A program made the translations under genes and the position numbers. The notes beneath the pieces were generated by a model that was not told the DNA's origin, did no database searches, and saw only the letters and a program-made list of their open reading frames with translations. From Tardiphaga sp. 709 (GTDB lineage: Bacteria > Pseudomonadota > Alphaproteobacteria > Rhizobiales > Xanthobacteraceae), in assembly GCF_032401055.1 (NCBI RefSeq), contig NZ_CP135529.1:2604001-2668000 (forward strand): 64,000 nucleotides of DNA. The letters are read 5' to 3'. The number at the start of each line of letters is the position of its first letter. Within the stretch, counting starts at the first letter, position 1. This document shows, piece by piece, positions 17,715 through 25,977 of the stretch.

Positions 17715-18399
17715 CTTTGCTCCTTTATCCCTCCCCCTAGCGCGACACAGTCGAGCGACGTGGGGTCTGGCGCCTGCGCGCCATCGCCGATGTGAATGTC
17801 AAACAGCCACTGCGCTTCAGACATGCGTCATCACCCCCATTATTTGCGGCGCGGGGGCGCCGTCGTGGTTTGCATTCCCGCCCCCTTGTGAGAGGGCGTG
17901 CGGAACGCCGGGTGCCCGTTGCACCCTTGGGCCTGATGCGAATGCGGTCTTCCGCAAGTGTGAGTGCATCAGGACTTTCGGATTCGCCGAGCGAGTGCCC
18001 GACGTTCCGCATACGGTGTTTTTTCGGTTGCTTGCGCGTTGCCATGGCGAACGATCCCATCACCAAAATTACAGTCCCAAGGCGAATGGGACAGGGTGCC
18101 TCAAGCGAGTAAGCCGGACGCGTTTTGACTTGGTCGTCCGTCACACTGTCCAGGGGTCTTTCCATCCCAAGGTCGGCCGTCTCCTTGCCAGTGGCAGTGC
18201 TGGCGCAGATCCGTCCTGCCCGAAGACAGACGTCCCCCATGAACCGCGTAACGCCGCATCTCCGGCGTCCACCGCATCCCACCCCGCGAACGTGACGATC
18301 GCGATCGCCCCTCTCGGTGGGGCAGGACGAAGGGGAATATAATCCATGTTGGCGCATTGTCAACGGAGGGTAGGAAAAAATGTTTCGGTGCGCCAAACT
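17715..18399 (-). repeat. gene-poor element, probably a multicopy transcribed repeat
   Basis: No convincing gene fits this stretch. A minus-strand open frame spans it (17737-18687), but it runs into the opposite reading of the L,D-transpeptidase gene and its composition is rich in Arg, Gly, Cys and Pro without domains. A short minus-strand ORF starting at 18042 (MATRKQPKKHRMRN) is the only plausible peptide. The segment has a near-consensus promoter at its right end (18336-18363, minus) and several GC-rich hairpins, such as CGATCGCGATCG near 18296. The overall pattern resembles long intergenic repeats I associate with Bradyrhizobium genomes; copy number cannot be tested here. Confidence 0.45.
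18336..18363 (-). promoter_or_regulatory. near-consensus sigma-70 promoter
   Basis: On the minus strand TTGACA (18363-18358) is followed after 16 bases by TATATT (18341-18336). Such a strong match is rare in this GC-rich window. Transcription would start near 18328 and run leftward through the gene-poor element towards hemE, not into a recognised gene. Confidence 0.6.
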
Positions 18400-18477
18400 G
18401 TCATTCCCCGGCAAACCAATTGGTTTGCCTGAGGGCGGGACCGGCGCCGTAGGCGACGGGACCGAGCCCGGAATGAC
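18400..18477. repeat. palindromic intergenic repeat (REP-like)
   Basis: Bounded by GTCATTCC at 18400 and CCGGAATGAC ending at 18477. The inner part GGGACCGGCGCCGTAGGCGA is shared with the repeat at 29488-29613 apart from single substitutions. It lies between the gene-poor element and the L,D-transpeptidase stop. Confidence 0.7.
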
Positions 18478-18506
18478 CGCAGGAAACTTGCGCTGTGCCG
18501 GCAAAC

Positions 18507-19517
18507 CTACTTCGCCGCCTGCTTGCCATCGACAAAGCTGACCTCCACGCCCTTCTTCACGGACGCACCGAGGCGCTCCACGTCCCAGTTGGTGAGACGC
18601 ACGCAGCCGTGGGAATCGCTCTTGCTGACACGCGATGGATCCGACGTGCCGTGGATACCGTAGCTCTTCTCCGACAGGCCGATCCACATCGCGCCGACGG
18701 GATTGTTGGGGCCGCCATTGATGGTGAAGGGCTTCGACGATTCCACGCCCTTGAACTTGTATTTCGGATCGTAACGATAGACCGGGTTGGCGTGAACCGA
18801 CGTCACTTTCAGCTTACCTGACGGCGTCGGCTTCTCCTCGCTGCCGACGCTGGCGGGATAGAAGGCGAGCAGCGCGCCATCCTTGGCGAAGGCCTTCACG
18901 GTCTGGCGAACCTTGTCGACCTCGAGACGGTCGACCTTGTCCGGCTTGCGATCCGACAGCTTGACGATGGTGATGGTCTCACCGGCCTTGTCGAACTTTG
19001 CTTTGGGATTGAGCGTCTCAAGCAAATCCTGGCTCATGTGGAAGCGCTCACCGAGCGCTTCCACAGCATTGGTGAAGTCGAGCTTTTTCAGGGATTTCAT
19101 CTCTTCCATCTTGACCGGCAGCTTGTCGAGATACGGACCCTTCACGTCTTTCTCGGTCAGCACGTAACCGGTCATGACTGGTTCGGAGGACGCGGCCTGT
19201 AACTTGGTCCAGATCTCCGGTGTCAGCACCTTGCCGGGCGGCAGGCTGTTAGCCTCGGCGAAAGCCAGAAGCGCCTTCTCGACATTGTCGCCAAACAATC
19301 CATCGATCTCGCCCGGCGAGAAATGCGCGCGGTCGAGCAGCACCTGGAGCTTCACCGCCAGCGAGCTGAGCTTTTCGTCGGGCGGCAGCTTGCCGGTGAA
19401 ATTGGCGGCGTTGATCGTCTCGGCATTGAAAGCCCTGGACGGCTTGTCGGAATCCTTGGCGAGGGCTGCGCCCTGCGCCAGCAGCGACAGTCCGACCGCG
19501 ACGATGAGGCTGCGCAT
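18507..19517 (-). CDS. L,D-transpeptidase (YkuD domain), secreted
   Basis: A 336-residue periplasmic cell-wall enzyme that forms 3-3 peptidoglycan crosslinks or attaches proteins to peptidoglycan. An N-terminal signal peptide is visible (basic MRSL, hydrophobic core to about residue 20, AALA cleavage region). A peptidoglycan-binding-like region around FSPGEIDGLFGDNVEKALLA (about residues 66-85) is followed by the YkuD domain with IHGTSDPSR and the catalytic SHGCVRLTN near residue 308. The ATG at 19517 follows GGAAAGGGA and starts the signal peptide; the upstream ATG at 19562 is not favoured. It is monocistronic. Confidence 0.92.
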   Translation of the reverse strand: MRSLIVAVGLSLLAQGAALAKDSDKPSRAFNAETINAANFTGKLPPDEKLSSLAVKLQVLLDRAHFSPGEIDGLFGDNVEKALLAFAEANSLPPGKVLTPEIWTKLQAASSEPVMTGYVLTEKDVKGPYLDKLPVKMEEMKSLKKLDFTNAVEALGERFHMSQDLLETLNPKAKFDKAGETITIVKLSDRKPDKVDRLEVDKVRQTVKAFAKDGALLAFYPASVGSEEKPTPSGKLKVTSVHANPVYRYDPKYKFKGVESSKPFTINGGPNNPVGAMWIGLSEKSYGIHGTSDPSRVSKSDSHGCVRLTNWDVERLGASVKKGVEVSFVDGKQAAK

Positions 19518-19629
19518 AGCGTCCCTTTCCGGCTGAGTGATGGATGATGCGCACCGGCGCACCGCTCCAAGACAAAGCCAAGAACCGCCTCTGGTTCCAT
19601 CCTGACGCGATGCACGCCGTGATCGCGCC

Positions 19630-20349
19630 CTACCGCCCCTTCTCTTTCCGCCACGCTGCGAAATCCACCAGCGTTTGCTCGTCGGTCGCGGGATAGAGCC
19701 CGAAGATGCCCTTGCCCTTCTGCACCTGTTCGGTGACGAAATCCTCGAAGGCCGTCATCTCGAAAGCTTCATTGGCGATCTCGTCTGCGAGATGCGCGGG
19801 GATGACGATGACGCCATCGCTGTCGCCGAGGATCACGTCGCCGGGAAACACCGGCGCATCGCCGCAGCCGATCGGGCCGTTGATCTCGATGGCCTGATGC
19901 AGCGTCAGGTTGGTCGGGGCGCTCGGACGATGGTGATAGGCCGGGAAGCCGAGTTTGGCGATCTCGGCGGAATCGCGGAAGCCGCCATCGGTGATGACAC
20001 CGGCAACGCCGCGCTGCGCCAGTCGGTTGATCAGGATCGCGCCGGCGGAAGCCGCACGCGCATCCTTGCGGCTGTCCATGACGAGCACTGCACCGGGCGG
20101 GCAATCCTCCACAGCCTTGCGCTGCGGATGCGAGCGATCCCTGAACACGTCGAGCTTGTTGAGATCCTCGCGCGCCGGCATGTAGCGCAGCGTGAAGGCC
20201 TCGCCGACCAGCGTCGGCTGGTCCGGTCCGAGCGGATGAACGTCCTGGATGCATTGCGTGCGGAAGCCGCGCTTGTAGAGCGCGGTGGCCACGGTGGCGG
20301 TGGAGATGGTCTTGAGTTTGGCGCGGGTCGCGTCGCTGAGCTTGGTCAT
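19630..20349 (-). CDS. RraA-like protein (dimethylmenaquinone methyltransferase/HMG aldolase fold)
   Basis: A 239-residue RraA-family protein. Motifs GVITDGGFRDS and PGDVILGDSDGVIVIP correspond to the substrate- and metal-binding segments of 4-hydroxy-4-methyl-2-oxoglutarate/oxaloacetate aldolases; true RNase E regulators are shorter. It starts 12 bp after the stop of the IlvD/Edd dehydratase, so the two form an operon, suggesting that it cleaves or processes a 2-keto acid made by that dehydratase. The ATG at 20349 is used; a GTG at 20361 directly after the dehydratase stop is possible. Precise substrate unknown. Confidence 0.8.
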   Translation of the reverse strand: MTKLSDATRAKLKTISTATVATALYKRGFRTQCIQDVHPLGPDQPTLVGEAFTLRYMPAREDLNKLDVFRDRSHPQRKAVEDCPPGAVLVMDSRKDARAASAGAILINRLAQRGVAGVITDGGFRDSAEIAKLGFPAYHHRPSAPTNLTLHQAIEINGPIGCGDAPVFPGDVILGDSDGVIVIPAHLADEIANEAFEMTAFEDFVTEQVQKGKGIFGLYPATDEQTLVDFAAWRKEKGR

Positions 20350-20361
20350 GGGATCACTCAC

Positions 20362-22101
20362 TCAATAAATCACGGGTTCTTTGACCGGCGCGCCGAAGTC
20401 GGTGCGCAGGAAGTCGAAGTCGCAGCCTTCATTGGCCTGCTGGATATGTTTGGTGAACATCCAGCCATAGCCGCGCTCGTAATTGCGCTCCGGGGCTTTC
20501 CATGCGGCGCGACGCTTCTCCATCTCCGCATCCGAGATGTCGAGATTGATCGTGCGTGCATCGACGTCGAGGGTGATCATGTCGCCATTCTCGACCAGCG
20601 CCAGCGGACCGCCGATAAAGGATTCCGGCGCCACATGCAGGATGCAGGCGCCGTAGCTGGTGCCGCTCATGCGTGCATCGCTCAGACGCACCATGTCGCG
20701 CACGCCCTGCTTCACCAGCTTCTTCGGAATCGGCAGCATGCCCCATTCCGGCATGCCCGGCCCGCCCTGCGGTCCTGCATTGCGCAGGATCAGCACGTGA
20801 TCGGCTGTCACGTCGAGGCTTTCGTCGTCGATCGCCTTCTTCATTGACGGGTAGTCGTCGAACACCATGGCCGGGCCGGTATGCTTGAGGAAGCGCGGCT
20901 CGCAGGCACTGGGCTTGATGACGCAGCCGTCGGGCGCAAGGTTGCCCTTGAGCACAGCCAGCGCGCCCTCGGCGTAGATGGGATCTTTGACGGTTCGGAT
21001 GACGTCGTCGTTATAGACTTCGGCGCCGGCGATGTTCTCGCCCAGCGTCTTGCCGGTGACCGTCATCACATCGAGATGGAGATGGTCCTTGATGCGGCTC
21101 ATCAGTCCCGGCAGGCCGCCGGCATAGAAGAAGTCCTCCATCAGATATTTGTCGCCGGACGGGCGCACATTCGCGATCACAGGCACCTTGCGGCTGGCGA
21201 TCTCGAAATCGTCGAGGCCGATGTCCTGACCGGCGCGGCGCGCCTGCGCGATCAGATGGATGATCGCATTGGTCGAGCAGCCCATCGCCATCGCCACGGT
21301 GATCGCATTCTCGAAGGCCTTGCGCGTCTGGATCTTCTGCGGCGTCAGATCTTCCCACACCATCTCGACGATACGGCGACCGCATTCCGAGGCCATGCGG
21401 ATGTGGCCGGCGTCCGCGGCAGGGATCGACGAGGCACCAGGCAGCGTCATGCCGATCGACTCCGCGATCGCGGTCATGGTCGACGCCGTGCCCATGGTCA
21501 TGCAGGTGCCGTAGCTCCTGGCGATGCCGCCCTCGACCTCGACCCATTCCTTGTCGGAGATTTTTCCCGCACGGCGCTCGTCCCAGTATTTCCAGGCATC
21601 GGAGCCGGAGCCCAGCGTCTTGCCCTTCCAGTTACCGCGCAGCATCGGCCCGGCCGGCAGATAGATCGCGGGATAGCCCGCGCTGGTGGCGCCGAGCAGA
21701 AGCCCCGGCGTGGTCTTGTCGCAGCCGCCCATCAGCACCACGCCATCGACGGGATGGCCGCGCAGCAATTCCTCGGCGTCCATCGCCAGCATGTTGCGAT
21801 AGAGCATCGTCGTCGGCTTCAGGAAGCTCTCCGACAGCGACAGCGCCGGCAGCTCCATCGGGAAGCCGCCAGCCATCAGGATGCCGCGCTTCACATCGTC
21901 GACGCGGGTCTTGAAATGCATGTGGCACGGCTGCGCTTCCGACCAGGTGTTGAGGATCGCAATGACAGGCCGCCCCTTCCACTCGACCGGTGCATAGCCC
22001 TGCTGCATCGCGCGCGAGCGATGGCCGAAGGCACGCAGGTCGTCCGGCGCGAACCAGCGTGCGCTGCGGAGTTGATCGGGGGTCTTCTTGTGGCCCGGCA
22101 T
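20362..22101 (-). CDS. IlvD/Edd family dehydratase (sugar-acid dehydratase, L-arabinonate dehydratase-like)
   Basis: A 579-residue Fe-S dehydratase. Cluster-ligand cysteines are visible in LMGGCDKTTPG (about residue 124) and YGTCMTMGTAS (about 197), with a further cysteine in SACEPRFLKHTG. The overall layout resembles pentonate dehydratases (AraC/XylD-like) more than biosynthetic IlvD. It would convert an aldonic acid to a 2-keto-3-deoxy acid. The ATG at 22101 follows GGGATGGA. An RraA-like gene follows in the same operon, and a MarR/SDR pair and a Liv-type importer lie upstream, consistent with uptake and oxidation of an acid substrate. The specific acid is inferred, not seen. Confidence 0.87.
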   Translation of the reverse strand: MPGHKKTPDQLRSARWFAPDDLRAFGHRSRAMQQGYAPVEWKGRPVIAILNTWSEAQPCHMHFKTRVDDVKRGILMAGGFPMELPALSLSESFLKPTTMLYRNMLAMDAEELLRGHPVDGVVLMGGCDKTTPGLLLGATSAGYPAIYLPAGPMLRGNWKGKTLGSGSDAWKYWDERRAGKISDKEWVEVEGGIARSYGTCMTMGTASTMTAIAESIGMTLPGASSIPAADAGHIRMASECGRRIVEMVWEDLTPQKIQTRKAFENAITVAMAMGCSTNAIIHLIAQARRAGQDIGLDDFEIASRKVPVIANVRPSGDKYLMEDFFYAGGLPGLMSRIKDHLHLDVMTVTGKTLGENIAGAEVYNDDVIRTVKDPIYAEGALAVLKGNLAPDGCVIKPSACEPRFLKHTGPAMVFDDYPSMKKAIDDESLDVTADHVLILRNAGPQGGPGMPEWGMLPIPKKLVKQGVRDMVRLSDARMSGTSYGACILHVAPESFIGGPLALVENGDMITLDVDARTINLDISDAEMEKRRAAWKAPERNYERGYGWMFTKHIQQANEGCDFDFLRTDFGAPVKEPVIY

Positions 22102-22198
22102 AATTCCATCCCTGTTTCTTTTTGCTTTGGCACGACTTACTTTTGCACGATGCGAACCAGTCAAGCCGGTCGAGTGTGCCGGATTCGACTGTAGCGGT

Positions 22199-22711
22199 TC
22201 AAGACCGCCTGGCCAATGTCCCGTCCGGCATCTCCGCATCTGCCAGCCGATGCGCTTCCAGCGCCTCGGCATACAGCGCGAGACCTTCGGCCACCTTCTG
22301 ACGCTGGGCCGGAGCCAGTTGCTGCAAGGCATTGGTGACCTGCCGCTGCCCATAGGCCTCGATCGCCTCGCGGGTGCGCCGCCCCTTGGCCGTGAGCAAC
22401 AGCCGCTTGACGCGGCCGTCGCCGGCACTGGCGGCTTCCTTCAGCTCACCGGCGTCGATCAGCTTGCGGATCATCCGGCTGACACTGGATTTCTCCAGGC
22501 CGAGAAACGCCGATAATTCGACGGCGGTCATCGCCTCGCGCGCGCCGATCTCCAGCAGCGTATGCACCGCCGATGGCGGATAGTCGGTCGCTGCAACCGT
22601 TGCCTGCATGAAACCGAGTTCGCGCACCATCAGACGCGACGCGGCGCGGATGTGATCAATCAAATCGGCGTCAATATCGGACAATCGCAGGCTCCTTGAC
22701 GATAGTTGCAT
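22199..22711 (-). CDS. MarR family transcriptional regulator
   Basis: A 170-residue winged-helix regulator. The HTH lies at about residues 60-85 (TAVELSAFLGLEKSSVSRMI), with a wing at GDGRVKRLLLT and long dimerisation helices at both ends. A palindrome overlaps its start codon (22703-22721), which predicts autorepression. It is divergent from an SDR gene whose start is 66 bp away, so it probably represses that gene too. The ATG at 22711 is chosen; an ATG at 22783 would extend into the SDR promoter region. Ligand unknown. Confidence 0.85.
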   Translation of the reverse strand: MQLSSRSLRLSDIDADLIDHIRAASRLMVRELGFMQATVAATDYPPSAVHTLLEIGAREAMTAVELSAFLGLEKSSVSRMIRKLIDAGELKEAASAGDGRVKRLLLTAKGRRTREAIEAYGQRQVTNALQQLAPAQRQKVAEGLALYAEALEAHRLADAEMPDGTLARRS

Positions 22712-22721
22712 GATACAACTA
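22703..22721. promoter_or_regulatory. MarR-type operator
   Basis: TAGTTG and CAACTA flank a 7-base spacer. The element overlaps the MarR start codon and lies 56 bp upstream of the divergent SDR start, a typical arrangement for a MarR protein that blocks its own and the neighbouring promoter. Confidence 0.6.
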
Positions 22722-22776
22722 TATTGCTGGGCGACGAATAATGACCGTGTTAGCACGGTCCGTGCAAGGAATGACC

Positions 22777-23562
22777 ATGACAACCAGTGCTGCCCAGTTC
22801 CGCCCCCGCGACCGCATGGCCGGACGCATCTGCCTCGTGACCGGCGGCGGCACCGGCATCGGCCGGGCGGCTGCGCTGCTGATGGCGCAGGAAGGCGCAG
22901 CTGCAGTGGTGATCGCAGGCCGTCGCGAGGCCGAGGGACAGGCCGCCGCCGACGACTGCGGCCGGTTCGGCGCCAAGACGCTGTTCGTCCGCACCGATGT
23001 GACCGAGGAGGCCGAGGTCGCCAGTCTGGTGCAGGCCGTGATGTCCCGTTTCGGGCGGCTCGATGTGGCCTTCAACAATGCCGGCTATCAGGAACGGCGC
23101 GCGCCGATCGAGCAGCAGGCCAGCGCGGTCTACGACACCGTGTTCGACGCCAATGTCCGCTCGGTGTTTCTTGGCCTGAAGCATCAGATCCAGGCCATGG
23201 AACTGAATGGCGGCGGCCGCATCGTCATCAATGCGTCGGTGAGCGGCATCCGCAATCCCAATCCCGGCCTTGCGCTATATTCCGCATCGAAAGCGGCGGT
23301 GATCTCGCTGATGCGTTCGGCGGCGATGGAATGCGGGCCGCGCGGCATCCGCATCAATGCAGTGGCGCCGGGCCGCGTGGTCACCGACATGATGCTCGCT
23401 TCGGGGATCGCCGACATGTCAGCCGTCGCAGCAGGCCTGCCGATCCGGCGTATGGGCCAGCCACATGAAGTCGCGGAAGCGGTGGTGTGGCTCGCCTCCG
23501 ACGATGCCGGCTATATCGTCGGTCATGTGTTATCGGCAGATGGCGGCTTCAGCGCGACCTGA
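22777..23562 (+). CDS. short-chain dehydrogenase/reductase (SDR)
   Basis: A 261-residue classical SDR. The cofactor motif is TGGGTGIG near residue 21, the structural motif NNAG near residue 99, and the catalytic set Ser (INASVSG), Tyr-x3-Lys (YSASK) near residue 162. The Arg in IAGRRE after the second strand suggests NADP preference. The ATG at 22777 is preferred because AAGGA lies six bases before it; ATGs at 22771 and 22741 are alternatives. Controlled probably by the divergent MarR gene. The alcohol or ketone substrate is unknown. Confidence 0.88.
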   Translation: MTTSAAQFRPRDRMAGRICLVTGGGTGIGRAAALLMAQEGAAAVVIAGRREAEGQAAADDCGRFGAKTLFVRTDVTEEAEVASLVQAVMSRFGRLDVAFNNAGYQERRAPIEQQASAVYDTVFDANVRSVFLGLKHQIQAMELNGGGRIVINASVSGIRNPNPGLALYSASKAAVISLMRSAAMECGPRGIRINAVAPGRVVTDMMLASGIADMSAVAAGLPIRRMGQPHEVAEAVVWLASDDAGYIVGHVLSADGGFSAT

Positions 23563-23898
23563 CAACATTCACGCATCATTGCGTTGCAACAGACGACCGC
23601 GACTGCAGAGCAGCACCGTGTGACTTGCAACGGCCAGGCCCTTGGCAACGTCCCTGCCATCGTCAAAGATCACAAGCCGATTGCCAAAGCCACCGCGACA
23701 GGTCAGCCTGAGGCGATGGAGATGGATCTGCGCGTCGCGCTCTGCCACCGCGCGACATCGACGCATGTCATGACGATCCGGAGTATCTGACCGACCAACG
23801 ACATCACACACATAATCCGGCGGTGACCGGGCGGACGAAACGGATGCCTGCATCAATGACAGGCACCGCAAAGGGGAAAACACAGGGAGGAAGTCAAG
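23563..23898. other. 336-bp gap before the Liv-type operon
   Basis: No gene, RNA or strong repeat was recognised. Short open frames here lack a ribosome site or family likeness. The 3' end supplies a GGGAGGAAG ribosome-binding site for the next gene, so the operon promoter is presumably within this stretch, but no clear -35/-10 pair stands out. Confidence 0.5.
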
Positions 23899-25098
23899 AT
23901 GAGCATTTCTCGTCGTGGTATTCTATTGGGCGGCGCCGGCGCGCTCGGCGCAGCAACCTTTCCACTCGCACGTCCCGCCATTGCGCAATCGTCCGAACCG
24001 ATCAAGATCGGCTGGCTCGCCGCCATGACCGGACCGAGTTCGGCGCCGACCGTCGGCTTCAACCGCGGCGTCACATTTGCCACGGAAGCCATCAATGCCG
24101 CCGGCGGCGTCAAGGGCCGCAAGATCGAGATCATCACGCGCGACACGCAAGGCGATCCCACCAAGGCCGTCAACGCCACGCAGGAATTGATCAGCCAAGC
24201 CAAGGTCCATGCGATCTGGGGACCGGTGAATTCCGGCGAAGCCCTGGCCACGACGCCGCTGATGGCACGCGCCAAGATGCCCGACCTGCACCCCTGCGTC
24301 GTCGATACGCTGATCGACCCCGCGAAATTCCCCGCCGCGTTTCGCATCGCGCCGTCCAACGGCCAGTGGGACGACGCCGTCCGCAACTACTGCCTCAAGG
24401 TGCTGAAAGTCAGCAAGATCGCCGTGATCGGCGACACCACCGGCTACGGCGTCACCGCCGTGAAAGCCTCGGTCGAGGCCTTCAAGAAAGACGGCGCGGA
24501 CGTGGTCTACAGCGCCAATATCGACGCGACCCAGCCCGACATGACGCCGGACATGCTGCGCGCCAAGAATGCCGCTGCGCAGGTCATCGTGGTGTGGAGC
24601 GTGTCCACCGGCATGGAAGCGCGCATGTTCAACACCCGCGCGTCCATGAACTGGGACGTTGCCTTTGTCGGCCATCCCTCGCTGGCATCCGGCGAACTCG
24701 CCAGCCTGATCGAGAAACCCGCCAACTGGGAGAAGGTCTACGCCATCGGCTACAAGAGCTGCAGTTATGACTCCGCCGGCAAGCTGCCTGCGAAGAGCCA
24801 GGATCTCGTCGATCGCCTGAACAAGGCCAAGGTGCCGCTCAACGATACGCTGCTGTGGTGGATTGCCGGCGGCATCGATGCCGTCGAGCTGATCGCTAAA
24901 GCCGTCGAGGCCAGCGGATCGACCGACAGCGAAGGCATTGTCAAATACTGGAACTCGCTGACCAAATATCCCGGCTATTTCGGCAACTATTCGTTCTCAC
25001 CCACCCAGCATAACGGCTATCCGACCGACGAGATCGTCATGTCGGAAGCGCGTTCCGCCAAGAACGGCACCTTCGCCCTCGCCCCCGGCTACTCGTAA
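23899..25098 (+). CDS. branched-chain amino acid-type ABC transporter substrate-binding protein
   Basis: A 399-residue periplasmic receptor of the LivJ/Leu-Ile-Val class. The N terminus has an Arg-Arg motif (SISRRGIL) followed by a hydrophobic stretch and ARPAIAQS, suggesting Tat or Sec export with cleavage near residue 31. The mature protein begins with PIKIGWLAAMTGPSS, typical of the type I binding fold. GGGAGGAAG precedes the ATG. It heads a four-gene operon with permeases and ATPases. In Bradyrhizobiaceae such receptors often bind aromatic or dicarboxylic acids rather than amino acids, so the ligand is open. Confidence 0.92.
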   Translation: MSISRRGILLGGAGALGAATFPLARPAIAQSSEPIKIGWLAAMTGPSSAPTVGFNRGVTFATEAINAAGGVKGRKIEIITRDTQGDPTKAVNATQELISQAKVHAIWGPVNSGEALATTPLMARAKMPDLHPCVVDTLIDPAKFPAAFRIAPSNGQWDDAVRNYCLKVLKVSKIAVIGDTTGYGVTAVKASVEAFKKDGADVVYSANIDATQPDMTPDMLRAKNAAAQVIVVWSVSTGMEARMFNTRASMNWDVAFVGHPSLASGELASLIEKPANWEKVYAIGYKSCSYDSAGKLPAKSQDLVDRLNKAKVPLNDTLLWWIAGGIDAVELIAKAVEASGSTDSEGIVKYWNSLTKYPGYFGNYSFSPTQHNGYPTDEIVMSEARSAKNGTFALAPGYS

Positions 25099-25119
25099 GC
25101 CGGCGCGAGGACGACACAC

Positions 25120-25977
25120 ATGCTCGGCTCGATCATAGCTTCAGGCCTCGCGGCGGGCGCAATCTATGCGCTCGTTGGCATCACCTACAACACGATGTTC
25201 TCGACCTCGCGGGTGATGAGCTTCACCGCCGGACAGCTCGCGATGCTCGGCGGGGTGTTCGGCTCGCTGTTCATGCTGAAAATGGGGATGCCGACCCTGG
25301 TCGGCTTCGCCCTCACTCTGATCGCCTGCGCCATCATCGGCGTCATCACCGAATTCGTCGCGGTGCGGCCGGTGCTCAAAAGCCTCGAACAGCATCTCTA
25401 TGTGCTGTCGACGCTGGCGCTGGCACTGATGATCCAGCAGGTCACCGCGATCAAATGGGGCACCGAGCCGCAGCCCTTCCCGCGCATCGTCGGTCTCGGC
25501 ACCGGTGTCTGGGACGAGAAATTCTGGCTGCCGGTGGTGGCCTGCGGCCTCACCATTCTCGGCCTCGAATATCTCTATCGCCGCACGCTGGTGGGCCATG
25601 CCTTCATGGCCATCGCCGAGGATAATTTCGCGGCGCGTGCACTTGGCCTGCCCGAGCGCAATCTGCGCGTCGCAAGCTATGCGCTCGCCGGCGTGATCGG
25701 CGGCGTCGCGGGCTTCGCCGGCGGTGAATTGATGCTGGCCTTCTTCGCCAATGGCGCGCTGCTGAACTTCTACGGCTTCGTGCCGGTGGCGCTCGGCGGC
25801 CTCGGCAACAATCGCGGTGCGCTGATCGGCGGCCTCGCGCTCGGCCTGTTCCAGCAGGCAGCAAATTTCCTGGTCGGCGGCATCTTCTCGTCGGTCGCGG
25901 TGTTCGCGATCTTCATCATCGTGCTGCTGGCAGCGCCGCAGGGCCTGTTCGGCTCCGCAACGGCGCGGAGGGTGTGA
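25120..25977 (+). CDS. livH: branched-chain amino acid-type ABC transporter permease (LivH)
   Basis: A 285-residue inner-membrane permease with about eight hydrophobic segments. The LivH signature AIYALVGITYNTMFSTSRVMSF occupies residues about 11-32 and the coupling loop EDNFAARALGLPERNLR is at about 165-181. It starts 21 bp after the receptor gene and its stop overlaps the start of the next gene (TGATG), indicating coupled expression. It should pair with the LivM half of the following fusion protein. Confidence 0.92.
   Translation: MLGSIIASGLAAGAIYALVGITYNTMFSTSRVMSFTAGQLAMLGGVFGSLFMLKMGMPTLVGFALTLIACAIIGVITEFVAVRPVLKSLEQHLYVLSTLALALMIQQVTAIKWGTEPQPFPRIVGLGTGVWDEKFWLPVVACGLTILGLEYLYRRTLVGHAFMAIAEDNFAARALGLPERNLRVASYALAGVIGGVAGFAGGELMLAFFANGALLNFYGFVPVALGGLGNNRGALIGGLALGLFQQAANFLVGGIFSSVAVFAIFIIVLLAAPQGLFGSATARRV

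Noticed and set aside
17737-18687. 316-codon minus-strand ORF as a protein gene
   Set aside because: It crosses a REP-like repeat and runs into the L,D-transpeptidase gene in another frame; no domain or ribosome site. The region is treated as a repeat or transcribed element instead.
22120-22160. TGGCACG...TTGCA as a sigma-54 promoter
   Set aside because: The gap between the two elements is longer than the invariant spacing, and no enhancer-binding regulator or matching gene follows.
23584-23790. 68-codon ORF between the SDR and Liv genes
   Set aside because: No ribosome site and no family or structural feature.
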